Shown here one piece after another: positions 23,200-32,854 of a stretch of DNA of 64,000 nt (positions are counted from its first letter, which is position 1; each line of letters begins with the position of its first letter). The notes under the pieces were generated by a model, which searched no databases, was not told the DNA's origin, and saw only the letters and a list, made by a program, of their open reading frames with translations. This DNA is from Physcia stellaris. Taxonomy: Eukaryota; Ascomycota; Lecanoromycetes; Caliciales; Physciaceae. Both the position numbers and the translations under genes were made by a program. The stretch is taken from the NCBI GenBank assembly GCA_018902385.1, contig JABSSW010000024.1:434001-498000 (forward strand). Reading direction: 5' to 3'.

Positions 23200-23841
23200 A
23201 TGGCACAGCCTTCACTCCTCTCAATGCCTCTGGAACTCCGGAACCAAATCTACAGCTACATCTACGACAACAAATACGCAACTCCTTTAACCCGTGAGGA
23301 CGGATCCCATCTCCTCTGGTCCCAACTATTCGGCGAACCCATCCCCCTCACCTTACTACTAGTCAACCGCCAAATATCCGCGGAAGCCGCTACCATCTTC
23401 TACAGCAAGACCATCTTCAAAGGAACCATAGCCCAGATCTCATCGTTCGTCAAAGGAATCGGCGCGGCCAAGGCAAACCTGCTCAGACAAATCGACATCT
23501 GCCACTGGGAAGCGTCTCCGAAGCCCGATTTTTTCCGGCAGTTGCTTCCCTTGAAAAACTTGAGGGTACTTCGGGTGGTGCAACCCTGTAACGACCCCTC
23601 CTGCAAGGGGGACATCGAAGCTTTCAAACAGGCGCTTGCCGATACTGAGATCGTGCAGCCCAGTAGCAGGATAGAGATTGAGCTTTGCATCATGTGGACG
23701 AATCGCCGCGCGGATGCCCGGTTCCATCCAGTTAACATGAGCGTCTGGAATTGCAAAAAGGGCGAGGCTGAGTGGAAAGAGGAGAGACGGCTAATTTCTA
23801 CCTTTACAGCTTTCATGGTCTTGGTTAGCTACATCGAATAG
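23200..23841 (+). CDS. 2EXR/F-box-like domain protein of unknown function
   Basis: Single exon, 213 residues. The N-terminus SLLSMPLELRNQIYSYIYDN matches the F-box-like start (LPLELRxxIYxY) common in large families of fungal proteins called 2EXR or DUF7730; LVNRQISAEAATIFYSKTIF follows, the usual second motif of that domain. The rest has leucine-rich stretches (LLRQIDICHW, LKNLRVLRVVQPC). By family analogy it may be a substrate adaptor, but no function is established. The ATG at 23200 is the first in frame. No introns are needed. Confidence 0.72.
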   Translation: MAQPSLLSMPLELRNQIYSYIYDNKYATPLTREDGSHLLWSQLFGEPIPLTLLLVNRQISAEAATIFYSKTIFKGTIAQISSFVKGIGAAKANLLRQIDICHWEASPKPDFFRQLLPLKNLRVLRVVQPCNDPSCKGDIEAFKQALADTEIVQPSSRIEIELCIMWTNRRADARFHPVNMSVWNCKKGEAEWKEERRLISTFTAFMVLVSYIE

Positions 23842-24019
23842 AAGTGGCTCTCACTTCCCGTTATAATTACAGCCTGATCCCCCCGTGACCTCATCCATGA
23901 GCCTCATGAACCAGTTCCCCGCCGTGGAAGAATCATCACAATCATTCATCCTCCTGCTCCCATCATGATGCATCTCCCATCAGCCGTCAGAACCATTAAT
24001 CCGCCCACCCAAACATTTT

Positions 24020-25645
24020 TCAATTCGGCACCAACCCCCTCACAAACCCCGTCTCCAACCGCTTCCCACCCGCCAAACCCACTCCCATCGCCGTCCCCAT
24101 CCCCATCCCCATTCCCTTCCCAATACCCTTCCCAGAACCAAACCCAAACATCCCCCTCAATCGGCCCCACTTCAGTTTCTCAACCTCCTTCTCTTTACTC
24201 GCCCTAATCAACCCGCCACTCAACGGCGGCGGCGGCGCGATGCGTTCGGATGTGGATATCGGTTCCGGCCCTGCTATCACGTCGTGGTAGGAGATGGTAG
24301 TCGGTTCCCGTCGGACATCGAGGGAGGGTTTGCGTTTACCGTAGCTCTGCTGGAGCGGCATGGGAGGCGCAGGGGAGGTTTTCGGGCGCGCGACAGGCGG
24401 TGAGGAGGCGGCTCTGGCGCGTGGTTTCTGCTGCGGTTGTTGGCGATGTGGTACTGGCCTAGGTGCTGAGGCAGAGGGTGAGCGGCGGACGCGGCTGATG
24501 GGAGGAGGTGTTGCGTCGTCGATCGAGGAGGCTGCGCTCGGGGGCCGCTCGAGGTAGGTGAGAGCTGGTGGTGGAGAGGAGCAGAAGACTGACGGGCCCA
24601 TTTCGGGATCATCCCACGGGAGAAGGGCGATGTCTTTGTCGTGGATGGGGAGTTTGTTATATGAGTCGTCTTGCGGGTGGTCTTGGTATGCTTTTTGAGA
24701 GGGGAAGGAGAAGATTGAAGAGAGGGACGGAGAGGTTGGTGGAGTCGTTGGGGACGAGAAGGGGCGAGATTTAGTGTCTGTCATGGAGAGGGGCCTGGAG
24801 TCGGAGAATGCTTCCGAGCTTGGCGAGGGAGATCTCATTGTGGCAGTCTCTGGTGGCTTGGGCCATGAAATTGATGTGCTGTCTGAGGTCGGCGTTATTG
24901 TCGTGGGGCTTCTGGCAGGGGCCATGCGCCGAATTGGCTTGATGGTTGCTTCGGTGGTGGGCATCTGGCAAGGAGAGTTTGAAGCCGGCAACTCAAATCT
25001 TGGGGTGGAGTCTTGTACCTGAGCCGCTGCATCTCCATCGTGCTCTTGTTTTGACTTTGACATAACCGCGGGTAGATTAGGCAACGGTTTCTGGGGTGCC
25101 ATGGTATCGGGAAAATAAGATGATTGAAGGCGGGCATCTTGAACAATCGCTCCGCATGTACATCGCGGTGATTTTGGCGATGCCATACCACGAGCCGCCA
25201 GTCGCGGTTCCCATGCTTCATGCTGTGGTGTTATGGATGCTCGAAGGCCTGACTCGGCGCGGGAGTTGCGCGGTTGGCGAGCTCGTTGTCTCTCGTAAGG
25301 TGGAGACGAGCGACGCGGCGCGTAGACCTGAGTGACGACTGAGTCACTTCTGCTCAGTGATATAAGATGCTCAGATATATCATCTGGTGTTGAAGCGGAA
25401 AGGGGCACCTTCTCGTATTCATGTATTGAAGGTTTTCTTCGGATTTCTGCGATATGCCCTGGAGAGTTTGATCGACTGGGCTTTGAAGGCGGTAGAACTT
25501 CTGCAATTGTCCATGAATGTGAGATTCGAGAAGGGGATCTAGCTGAGGACCTGTGCTTTGTTCGTGTCCCATGAGAGTCATCCAAGATGCCACTGTCTTG
25601 GAAATGAGACATGACAAGAGCGTGAGAATACTTGTTGCTTGACAT
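24020..25645 (-). CDS. Large disordered Ser/Pro-rich protein
   Basis: A single open frame of 541 residues from ATG. It is unlikely to be chance at this length, but no domain is recognised. The composition is rich in serine, proline and arginine (SSARSPSRISHSW, TPPTSPSLSSIFSFPSQ, PPPPLSGG) with many SP/TP sites, suggesting a phosphorylated disordered protein. Two blocks look conserved: IALLPWDDPEMGPSVF near residue 340, and the C-terminal EVEKLKWGRLRGMFGFGSGKG, followed by a glycine-methionine repeat (GKGMGMGMG). The basic, hydrophobic C-terminal block might bind a partner or membrane. Function unknown. Confidence 0.7.
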   Translation of the reverse strand: MSSNKYSHALVMSHFQDSGILDDSHGTRTKHRSSARSPSRISHSWTIAEVLPPSKPSRSNSPGHIAEIRRKPSIHEYEKVPLSASTPDDISEHLISLSRSDSVVTQVYAPRRSSPPYERQRARQPRNSRAESGLRASITPQHEAWEPRLAARGMASPKSPRCTCGAIVQDARLQSSYFPDTMAPQKPLPNLPAVMSKSKQEHDGDAAAQVQDSTPRFELPASNSPCQMPTTEATIKPIRRMAPARSPTTITPTSDSTSISWPKPPETATMRSPSPSSEAFSDSRPLSMTDTKSRPFSSPTTPPTSPSLSSIFSFPSQKAYQDHPQDDSYNKLPIHDKDIALLPWDDPEMGPSVFCSSPPPALTYLERPPSAASSIDDATPPPISRVRRSPSASAPRPVPHRQQPQQKPRARAASSPPVARPKTSPAPPMPLQQSYGKRKPSLDVRREPTTISYHDVIAGPEPISTSERIAPPPPLSGGLIRASKEKEVEKLKWGRLRGMFGFGSGKGIGKGMGMGMGTAMGVGLAGGKRLETGFVRGLVPN

Positions 25646-26880
25646 TTTGGCAGGAGCGGTGAACCAAGGGAAATAATAAAGCTAAAGCAGAAGCAGCGAG
25701 ATGAGAGATTGAGAAGTCAAAGTGAAGGATGGCGCAACAGCAAACGGAGTGCTGCATGGGTAAAGGGTCGAGGTCGGTATGGATGCATCGGTCCGGCCAA
25801 GCCATGTTTGCTGTCGATAAAATTCACTTCCTGCTCGTCCAAATTGACTGGCTCAAAGGTTGTAGAGAACTAGCGGTGGAGATGCTCTAAATAATGACGC
25901 AGGCTTCGATGTCCGAAAAGACGCTAAGATCTTTGTTAGTTACAGCCCTAGCAGCCTGTTTGTTTTGATTGGTGCAGAACTTCGGCTCCGATCTCTTGGG
26001 ACCGATATGCACCAACAAGATCACCCGCTACTACAAGGCATGATCAAACATGCATCCCAGGGTTGCCAATGCCACGCATGAATAACGACTTGATCATCTC
26101 CGCTGAAGAGACCGATTTTGGTGACATAGCATTCCTAACTGCATCCATACTTAATAGCCTTTCTAACCACCTGAAACGGTGTCTTAATGGACTGTGTATA
26201 TGTTCGTTTTTGGAGACAAGTTTCGTGGCAACTCCATATTGCCAAGTGGCCGTCTGGAGGGCTAAAGGGAGAAGCAAATATATGTCTTTGATGATAAACA
26301 GAAGAAATCAGGCAGGACTTACTACAACGTCGAGTAGCCGCAATAGCAGTGATACCACCGACCGGAGTAAAATGTGTCAATCACACTGTTCCACGAAAGG
26401 CTTCAGTCGCCCGCTGAAGAGTGATAAAAGTCACTAATTGTACACATCGCTCTGCCATCGATCCTACCTTGAGGTGCATGGCAATAGTAAACAAGCATAT
26501 CCGCTTATTAGAGAGAAAAGGCCTCGGATAACCTCAGTTTGAAAGAGAAATCCAATTCGAAGTTCTCAGCGTAATGTGTACGAGAGATTAGATTAAATCT
26601 CTAGCTCTCCGGCGTTTTCTTGAAAGCTGGATAGGGACGACGAGTCGCTGCGAAGTGAACACAGCCACGCCCGTGCATTGGCGTTGCACTCAAGCAAGGC
26701 TCAGGGCTATAGTCTATCCCGAGAGAAGCGTCTGTCGATATCATTTGCCTTCTCGATACCAGGAGCGGATAAAATGGCTAGCATATCTAGATTAAGACAG
26801 GAAAGCTGAAACGGAAGAATTGCTGTAACGAAGATCTGCAGAGAGGGATCATACGCTCATTGACTGTAGGATGAGAAGGC

Positions 26881-27160
26881 TTACTCTGGTGCAGCTGCAC
26901 CTCTCGCTAATGACGTCTTTAATACGTACGGAGGTACCGTTAAGCTTATCATTGACGCGGCTGCAGCGCCTGTAGCGAATGTGTAACCGCCGTGTTTCAT
27001 CACAAGTCTTACTCGTAGTCTTTCCATATGGGGTCTGGCGACTGTTCCAGGAAGGTTTGAAGAAGGTGTGTAGTTGCAGCTGGTCAAAGAAGGGTCTGCG
27101 CCAGAAGGAGCATTGTCACATACCCAACATCTGAGCTCTCCAGTCCAGTCTGAGCACTCA
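26881..27160 (-). other. Possible exon of a small cysteine-rich protein (unconfirmed)
   Basis: A minus-strand frame entered after a possible CACAG acceptor near 27161 reads SFECSDWTGELRCWVCDNAP, then SGADPSLTSCNYTP and GAAAASMISLTVPPYVLKTS. Spaced cysteines and the composition look protein-like, and a GTAAGC donor follows at the low end near 26881. No start exon was found and no family is recognised. It may be an exon of a secreted protein, a gene remnant or chance. Confidence 0.25.
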
Positions 27161-28982
27161 AAGCTGTGCCATCACAAAGTGTAGATTAGTGAGTAGTCGA
27201 AATTCTCTAGGGCTAGAATTGGATTCTCTGCTGTGGTGAGGATGATTAGCACTTATTCGGCTCGAACAACTTGACGCTGATTTGAAACCACCCATTCATC
27301 CGAGGGTGATGGGGCTGTTACCTCCGTACACGGACAGCTAATGCAATAATGAACAATGTGGACAAGTCATCTTACGAGGACCGAAAGTAGACCAGAAGGA
27401 ATCAGCATAGCCCATTTATCGGAGAAACCCTTTTCTGGGTCGTCTTAGATGAAATAGGCTGTACGGAACAATAGTGATAAAAGATCTGCAGAGGCAGGAT
27501 GAAAAGCTTTACTAGTACATGGAAGAGGGTTTCGTATGGTTGAGGCGTCTGCTTCCCCACCACTCTAAGCTCTTCAACCTGCCGTGCCGTCGCCGCTACT
27601 TGATTCAGCTTTCACGGCTGGTGCCCAAGCGCTGAGACAGCCCCGTTCATGGAGGTAGATGCTCTAGATGGAGGAATGATGCAAATAGTAAAGCTCGGAC
27701 CAGACAAAAGAATCTGTGGCTCTCCGATATCATGTGGGATTGTGGGTGAGACTGGAGCTGTTATGGACCGGCTGATTGAAGCGGATATGGGCTATGGCTT
27801 GAGAATCCTGGCTTGCCATGTGTTCCTTCCCGTCTTGTGTCCAACAAAACACGGGAAAAAGATTAATGCTTGCAGCACTGACGTTTTCTGCCAGATCGTC
27901 GTCCTCAGCCGTGGATTTGATGAAGATGTGCAAAGGAAGCGGTGAACCAAGAAGTCAAGGAGAAAGAGAATACGAGGAAAGAGGTACAACCTCTGCTACT
28001 AGCTGTCTTGGCCGCCCCTCGTGATGATTACGATCTTACACGAGACTCGTGCGCATATAAAGCCGAGGGTCAAGCTCGCGGCTCAAGTCCCAAGCCGCCG
28101 CTAAAGTCATGACAATTCTCCGAAAACTGCAGCTTCCCACGTCGTCTGGTCTCCCTCCCATTCGAAGAAAAGCCAATCATGTTATTTTGCGATAGAGATG
28201 ATCTGTGATCGAGAAAGTATAACGTGGTAGATCTGTTCACCGCCTTAAACTGTTAGTAGGTCATATGGCTGGACCGCTGGTGCAGCATCTCGATGTTGTC
28301 CGTCAGGATGCCTGACTCGTAAGTGGTGGCCCCGCAAAAGGCTAAGCCCAACCGGATCTAAGAGCAGCCACATCAATCGCTGCTCTATCTTCACGAAAAG
28401 CACTCTAACGGCAGAGGCGGCTCTGAGCCTCCGTCGTGGAAGTTTCCGAAGCTTGTAGGAATATTATGATTCATGTGATAAGATTAGGACAGACGGAGGA
28501 TCATAGATTTGCATTAGAAGTAGCGTCGTTACTCCTTTGGGGGGAATTAGACGAATCAAGGACTTCGTATCAGTCACGGACGGAATTGGATTTTGGGGTT
28601 CGTACTTGTGATGTGTGGATGCAGCGTAAGCCGCCCAATGGTGATTCCGTGGTTGATGGCGGCAAGTCAGGTATCAGAACCCTTCGGAGGGAGGGGCTCC
28701 CGGGATAACAAAGCCCGCAAGCAGCGATAATCATTGATAAGGTAGCTCATCAGTCGGTTGCGAACATCGTGGTCATTGTGGAAGGGAATTGGCACTCTTG
28801 TGGCCATTATTCAGGCTGCAAGTTGGAGGAGAAGACATCACACTGTCACAAGTGAAGGATACAGTATCTGGCAGCTTCAAAGATTTTCACTCCTGCCTGT
28901 GTAGAGTACGAGGCCGTAGCCCAATGTGTCCCGCGAGCTCGTCTCGCTATTGCCAACTCAAATGGTGCGTTTGCCGCTATGA

Positions 28983-29054
28983 CCATTCTGTCTAAAGGTG
29001 AATAAACCATTCTGTCTAAAGGTGAATAAACCATTTTGTCTAAAGGTGAATAAA
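28983..29054. repeat. 24-bp tandem repeat, three copies
   Basis: Three adjacent 24-bp units (28983-29006, 29007-29030, 29031-29054) starting CCATTCTGTCTAAAGG; the third has one C-to-T change. Non-coding context; recent slippage or duplication. Confidence 0.93.
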
Positions 29055-29460
29055 GGTGTTCGAAATGAAAATCGTAAGCTCGTGTGCCGTGAGTGCGTCT
29101 TGGATATGTACAGAGAAGACGCATCACTGCTGTAAAAACGCTCAAACGGTACCGCTAGGTACACTATGCCAATCCGAGATGCCGAGAACAGTGTGGTATA
29201 AAGCATTGCGACTTTGAAAATGCCGCTATGTAAGAGTCAAACGCCAAAGCTTATGCAATAACATAGTCATGCCCGCGTTGCGGAAAACGTTACAGAGGAT
29301 GTCGGAGCAATGCCGAGGAGCGTAATCGCAGCAATCCTTGTCATGCCCATACAGAGCGAGTGATGAGATGTCGATAAATGTCCTTGAAGGACGTAACTCA
29401 ACGGTGTATGCCGGCCGCCCGTCTGCCAGTTACGGGTACAAGCAGTGCCGACTTGTATCT

Positions 29461-30537
29461 TCACTCATCTACTCTTGCAAATCGAGTGTCCCGAATCCCA
29501 TTGTTTGACTTCTTCTTCCAAACCATCATTTTCTTCCATGCATTGTCGCTCCTATTCTTGGGACTGGTGCCTCCAATATCGCTCGATGGTGGCGTTGTCG
29601 GCGGTGTCATGGGCTCTCTACCTGGACTAGAGGCGCTGGCCGAGTCGTCCGTCAGGCTTGCATCGCCACTGTTACTCGACAAGTGACTCGCAGACCTATG
29701 TGTTCTATTTGGATTGACGGTAAGACTTGAAGTTTGTGAAAGTGCCCGTCGGCTTGTGTTACTATGGAAATTGAACATGTCGGTGGAAGAGGATGGTGAC
29801 TGGCGCCTGCGAGATCGACTTCTGTGTGGTCTTCGTCTAGTCGAGCTCTGCCGCGAAGGAGGATCGATGTCCATATGCATGGTTTGGTTCAGACGAGGAC
29901 TAACTCTTGTTGGAGGAACGTCATTCAGGAAAGAAACCAGAACAGACTCCTCCATCAAGTTGTATATTATCTTGGTGGCGGCCTCAAGCTCTTCAGGCCG
30001 CGGCGGCACGGTGTCGTTGGGAAGGGAAAGGAGTGTTTCGCGAACGTTGCTCGGGATGTTGATTTCTCTTGATCCGTCGGGTATTATGTAGGCATCCAAC
30101 AACCTCTGCCATAGCATCCTTAGGTAATTGCATTCCTCGTAATCAGGTGATGTTGGCATCCCCGCCATCTGCACGTTCATGGCATCGAATCTTTCTCTAT
30201 ACCGATCGGCGTCCATGGTAAATTCGAGGTTCTCGAGACAGTGGTTCTGAGATAGATATGCGGTAAAAGCACTCAATGTCCATGGTGGTGGAGCGGCATT
30301 GGAAAGGACGTCAGGCAAGGTAGGTCGTGAGGGGGCATAAGGTCCTGTGAAGGTCTGGTCAATATGTGAGCCAGCAGCGCTGTGAGGCCGGGAGATTGTC
30401 AAGTCGTCGGTCGACATGGTCTCTTCGTCGTCCGCGTCCCACTCTGACGTGGGTGCTGAGGTCGAGGAGCGAGGCGAGGTTTCTGGCGGAGGCGTAGCAA
30501 GATACGACGAAGGTGGTGATGGCTTTCGGCGGATCAT
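29461..30537 (-). CDS. RGS-domain protein
   Basis: Predicted regulator of G-protein signalling, which would accelerate GTP hydrolysis by a heterotrimeric G-alpha subunit. Single exon, 358 residues, starting MIRRKPSPPSSYLATPPPE; the frame continues upstream but without an ATG. The RGS fold covers about residues 80-220: PWTLSAFTAYLSQNHCLENLEFTMDADRY, then YLRMLWQRLLDAYIIPDGSREINIPSNVRETLL and a final helix AATKIIYNLMEESVLVSFLNDV. The C-terminal half is basic and serine-rich (RRRPHRSRSRRRQSPSSS) and ends in a lysine-rich AWKKMMVWKKKSN block. The layout resembles the short fungal Rgs2/RgsA-type proteins; exact orthology is not settled. Confidence 0.8.
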   Translation of the reverse strand: MIRRKPSPPSSYLATPPPETSPRSSTSAPTSEWDADDEETMSTDDLTISRPHSAAGSHIDQTFTGPYAPSRPTLPDVLSNAAPPPWTLSAFTAYLSQNHCLENLEFTMDADRYRERFDAMNVQMAGMPTSPDYEECNYLRMLWQRLLDAYIIPDGSREINIPSNVRETLLSLPNDTVPPRPEELEAATKIIYNLMEESVLVSFLNDVPPTRVSPRLNQTMHMDIDPPSRQSSTRRRPHRSRSRRRQSPSSSTDMFNFHSNTSRRALSQTSSLTVNPNRTHRSASHLSSNSGDASLTDDSASASSPGREPMTPPTTPPSSDIGGTSPKNRSDNAWKKMMVWKKKSNNGIRDTRFARVDE

Positions 30538-32854
30538 GGCGCGCCTCCAAGATCTTATCCTGGAATTTTTCCAACCAATTTTTCCACTTTTGCGAATGGA
30601 GCGAGAACACCTATTACTCGCAATTGGATGACAGGCGATGTCGGGACGAGCCACTTTGACGTTAAGGTCGAAACCTGAAGCTTCGAAGTTGCTTGATGTG
30701 ATGTCCCACGTCGACGATGCGTGGAAGCTGGGAAGCTGTATGTTTCTGCGTGAAACACTACGTTGCCTGTCTCCACCAGCAAACCAGATCTTTGCGGCGA
30801 ATCAACCACAACGAATCCCCAAGTTTGTACGCAAGTAAGTTACGCACTATGTCGGTAGGCGCTGTCAAGGAAAGGCCAAACTTCTAGAATGTGAGACCAA
30901 GTGGGTCACCCAGCAGGCAGGGGCCGGAAAGCAGCAGAAATTCTAACGTCACGGCGTGGAACTGTGGACCAATGTCTGCACAGGTCGAGATATAATTAGG
31001 ACGGGTGATAATGAATGAAAGGTCATGTGAAATGTCGATTGAAAGGAGGGACGTCAGTTGAAAAGCGATGAAGCGGAGCAGCCGGTGACGGTGAGTAGGT
31101 GAGGTGAGATGGTGGAACTGCAGGAAGAAGTTGCGATGCAGTAGTGTTTGACGGTTGATATGCACCGTTTCGAAATTGGGGGTGGAGAGAAAAGGCAAAA
31201 CGAGGTTAACGTAACGCGCAGATTTTAGGAGGGAGCGGAGAGTGCGCAGAAGAACGAGGAATGCACACTAGAAGGCTTCTCAGCGTCTTCCAGAAGGACT
31301 GTAACCCCTGCGGCCAATAGGGGAGCATCAATCTAAGCCTTGCTCCCCATTTTACCTCCGGACACTTGCTGTTTTTGCGGACAAGCGCTGCCATATCCCT
31401 CCGCTTGTCATGCCCAGTTGCCACTAAACCCTCTGGTCTTATGCCGTCGAGTAGTCGGCAAGAAAGAGGCCAGAGGAAACTTAGATCGTAACGCTAACCC
31501 GGTCGGAAAGCGATGGGATAAAGGAGGTGCGTGCTTGCGAGACCACCGAGACAACTTCCTCTTTGCCATCAGAGCTGGCTGCCTGCTGGACTGCTACCTG
31601 TACCCTCGCCCTTGCCACAAGCGGCGGAACAGTTACACGTTGAGACTCCAACATAAAATCTCCGAAGGGTGTGTTGCCATCCACCTCGTTCCACTTCGGC
31701 TAGCTGGTCCAACCCCACCCACAAGGTCTCATTGATATCGACGTGTCAGGGGTAGGCAGTGTCACGCCGTCCACACACAAGGGGCACGGACATATCGCTG
31801 ATTGGCCACTGGGGGTTTCTGCAGCACCGCTGCTTTTACATCAATGGTGCTGCCTGTGACACTTGGGGTGCATGGATGAGTAATGATTTGATCGTCAGCA
31901 GATACGAAACCTCATTGTCGCGCATAGATAGCTGCAGAGGCTACTTGTCTGCTTACAGCGATGATGCTTGAGTACGAGTTCTATTGATGGATGGGCCATC
32001 CATACGAACCATACGAACCGCTATGGTATCTTTGGTATGGTTTGGACGATTTATCCAAACCGCCAAGCGAACCACTAATCCTAAAATGGTACCAACCCTA
32101 GAAGTCTTGTCAGGGTTGAGCAGGTTTTGCCAAGGTCAACTCGCAATTTTGCTCATCTTGGCGCCAAATTTAGCGTCGTTCTTAATGGTTCGAATGATAA
32201 GCGTTACCGTCACCACCGTTGGTATGTATGGTTCGAATCGATCCATACATACCTGGGCTCATCTCTAACGAGTACCACAGGTCTACCGTACGATCCACAT
32301 GTCTCCCGTACAATTGTGGATTCGATCTGTCAGCGTCAGCAAGTAAAAATAATATGGCCACATGCCACCGTTGGCTATCACGTCGTATCCATAAATTCCT
32401 TGACTTACATCACCTTTGCCGCTTTGCGAGATGAGCCTGTTGGCATGAATGCTTGTCCAAATGCTTGCTCATTTTCTTCTGGAAGCCTGCCGCATCCGGG
32501 CTATAGCCGACGTGGATCATCCCCACGCCCGCGAAAACCCTATACCTGCGCTTATATACAAGCTCACTATCATGCATTGCCGCGACGTTCTGATGACCTG
32601 TAGGATGCCCGCGACTCTGAGCACAACCCATTTTGCTAACGGCACTGGCCAACCTCACCGAGGTTATACCAATAGTTCTGACAACTCTGCGGGTAGACAA
32701 TGAAGCTGTCCCATGATCGAATACCTAAGTACCTCGATACGGTGAAGCAACTCTTTTCAGCTATTCACTGTGGTTTAGAGGCGGCTTGCATCGCTGTGTC
32801 ACCCAATGATTTCCTGAATTCACAAGCTTTAAGTGTGTATTCAAAAAATCGGGT
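30538..32854. other. 2.3-kb gene-free region with inverted-repeat element
   Basis: Spacer upstream of RGS and downstream of DUF647. The RGS leader side (30.6-31.2 kb) has no gene. A hairpin-rich inverted-repeat element occupies 31990-32263. Nothing else recognised. Confidence 0.5.
31990..32263. mobile_element. Possible second MITE-like/foldback element
   Basis: A 274-bp stretch with imperfect terminal inverted repeats: left GATGGGCC with ATCCATACGAACCATACGAACC after it; right end, read in reverse, GATGAGCCC then ATCGATTCGAACCATACATACC. Inside are a perfect 8-bp hairpin GGTTTGGA/TCCAAACC and, at the right end (32221-32253), a perfect 11-bp hairpin GGTATGTATGG/CCATACATACC. No coding capacity. 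No second copy in this window. Confidence 0.5.

Larger units (their letters stand above)
25646..29460. other. 3.8-kb gene-poor region
   Basis: No convincing gene. Holds a 24-bp triplicated repeat (28983-29054) and one cysteine-rich minus-strand open frame (about 26881-27160), both listed separately. Other open frames are short and overlap each other on both strands. The region could contain decayed genes or a multi-exon gene that I cannot assemble by eye. Confidence 0.45.

Noticed and set aside
27649-27945. Plus-strand open frame (98 residues)
   Set aside because: No motif, and overlapping frames of equal length on the other strand.
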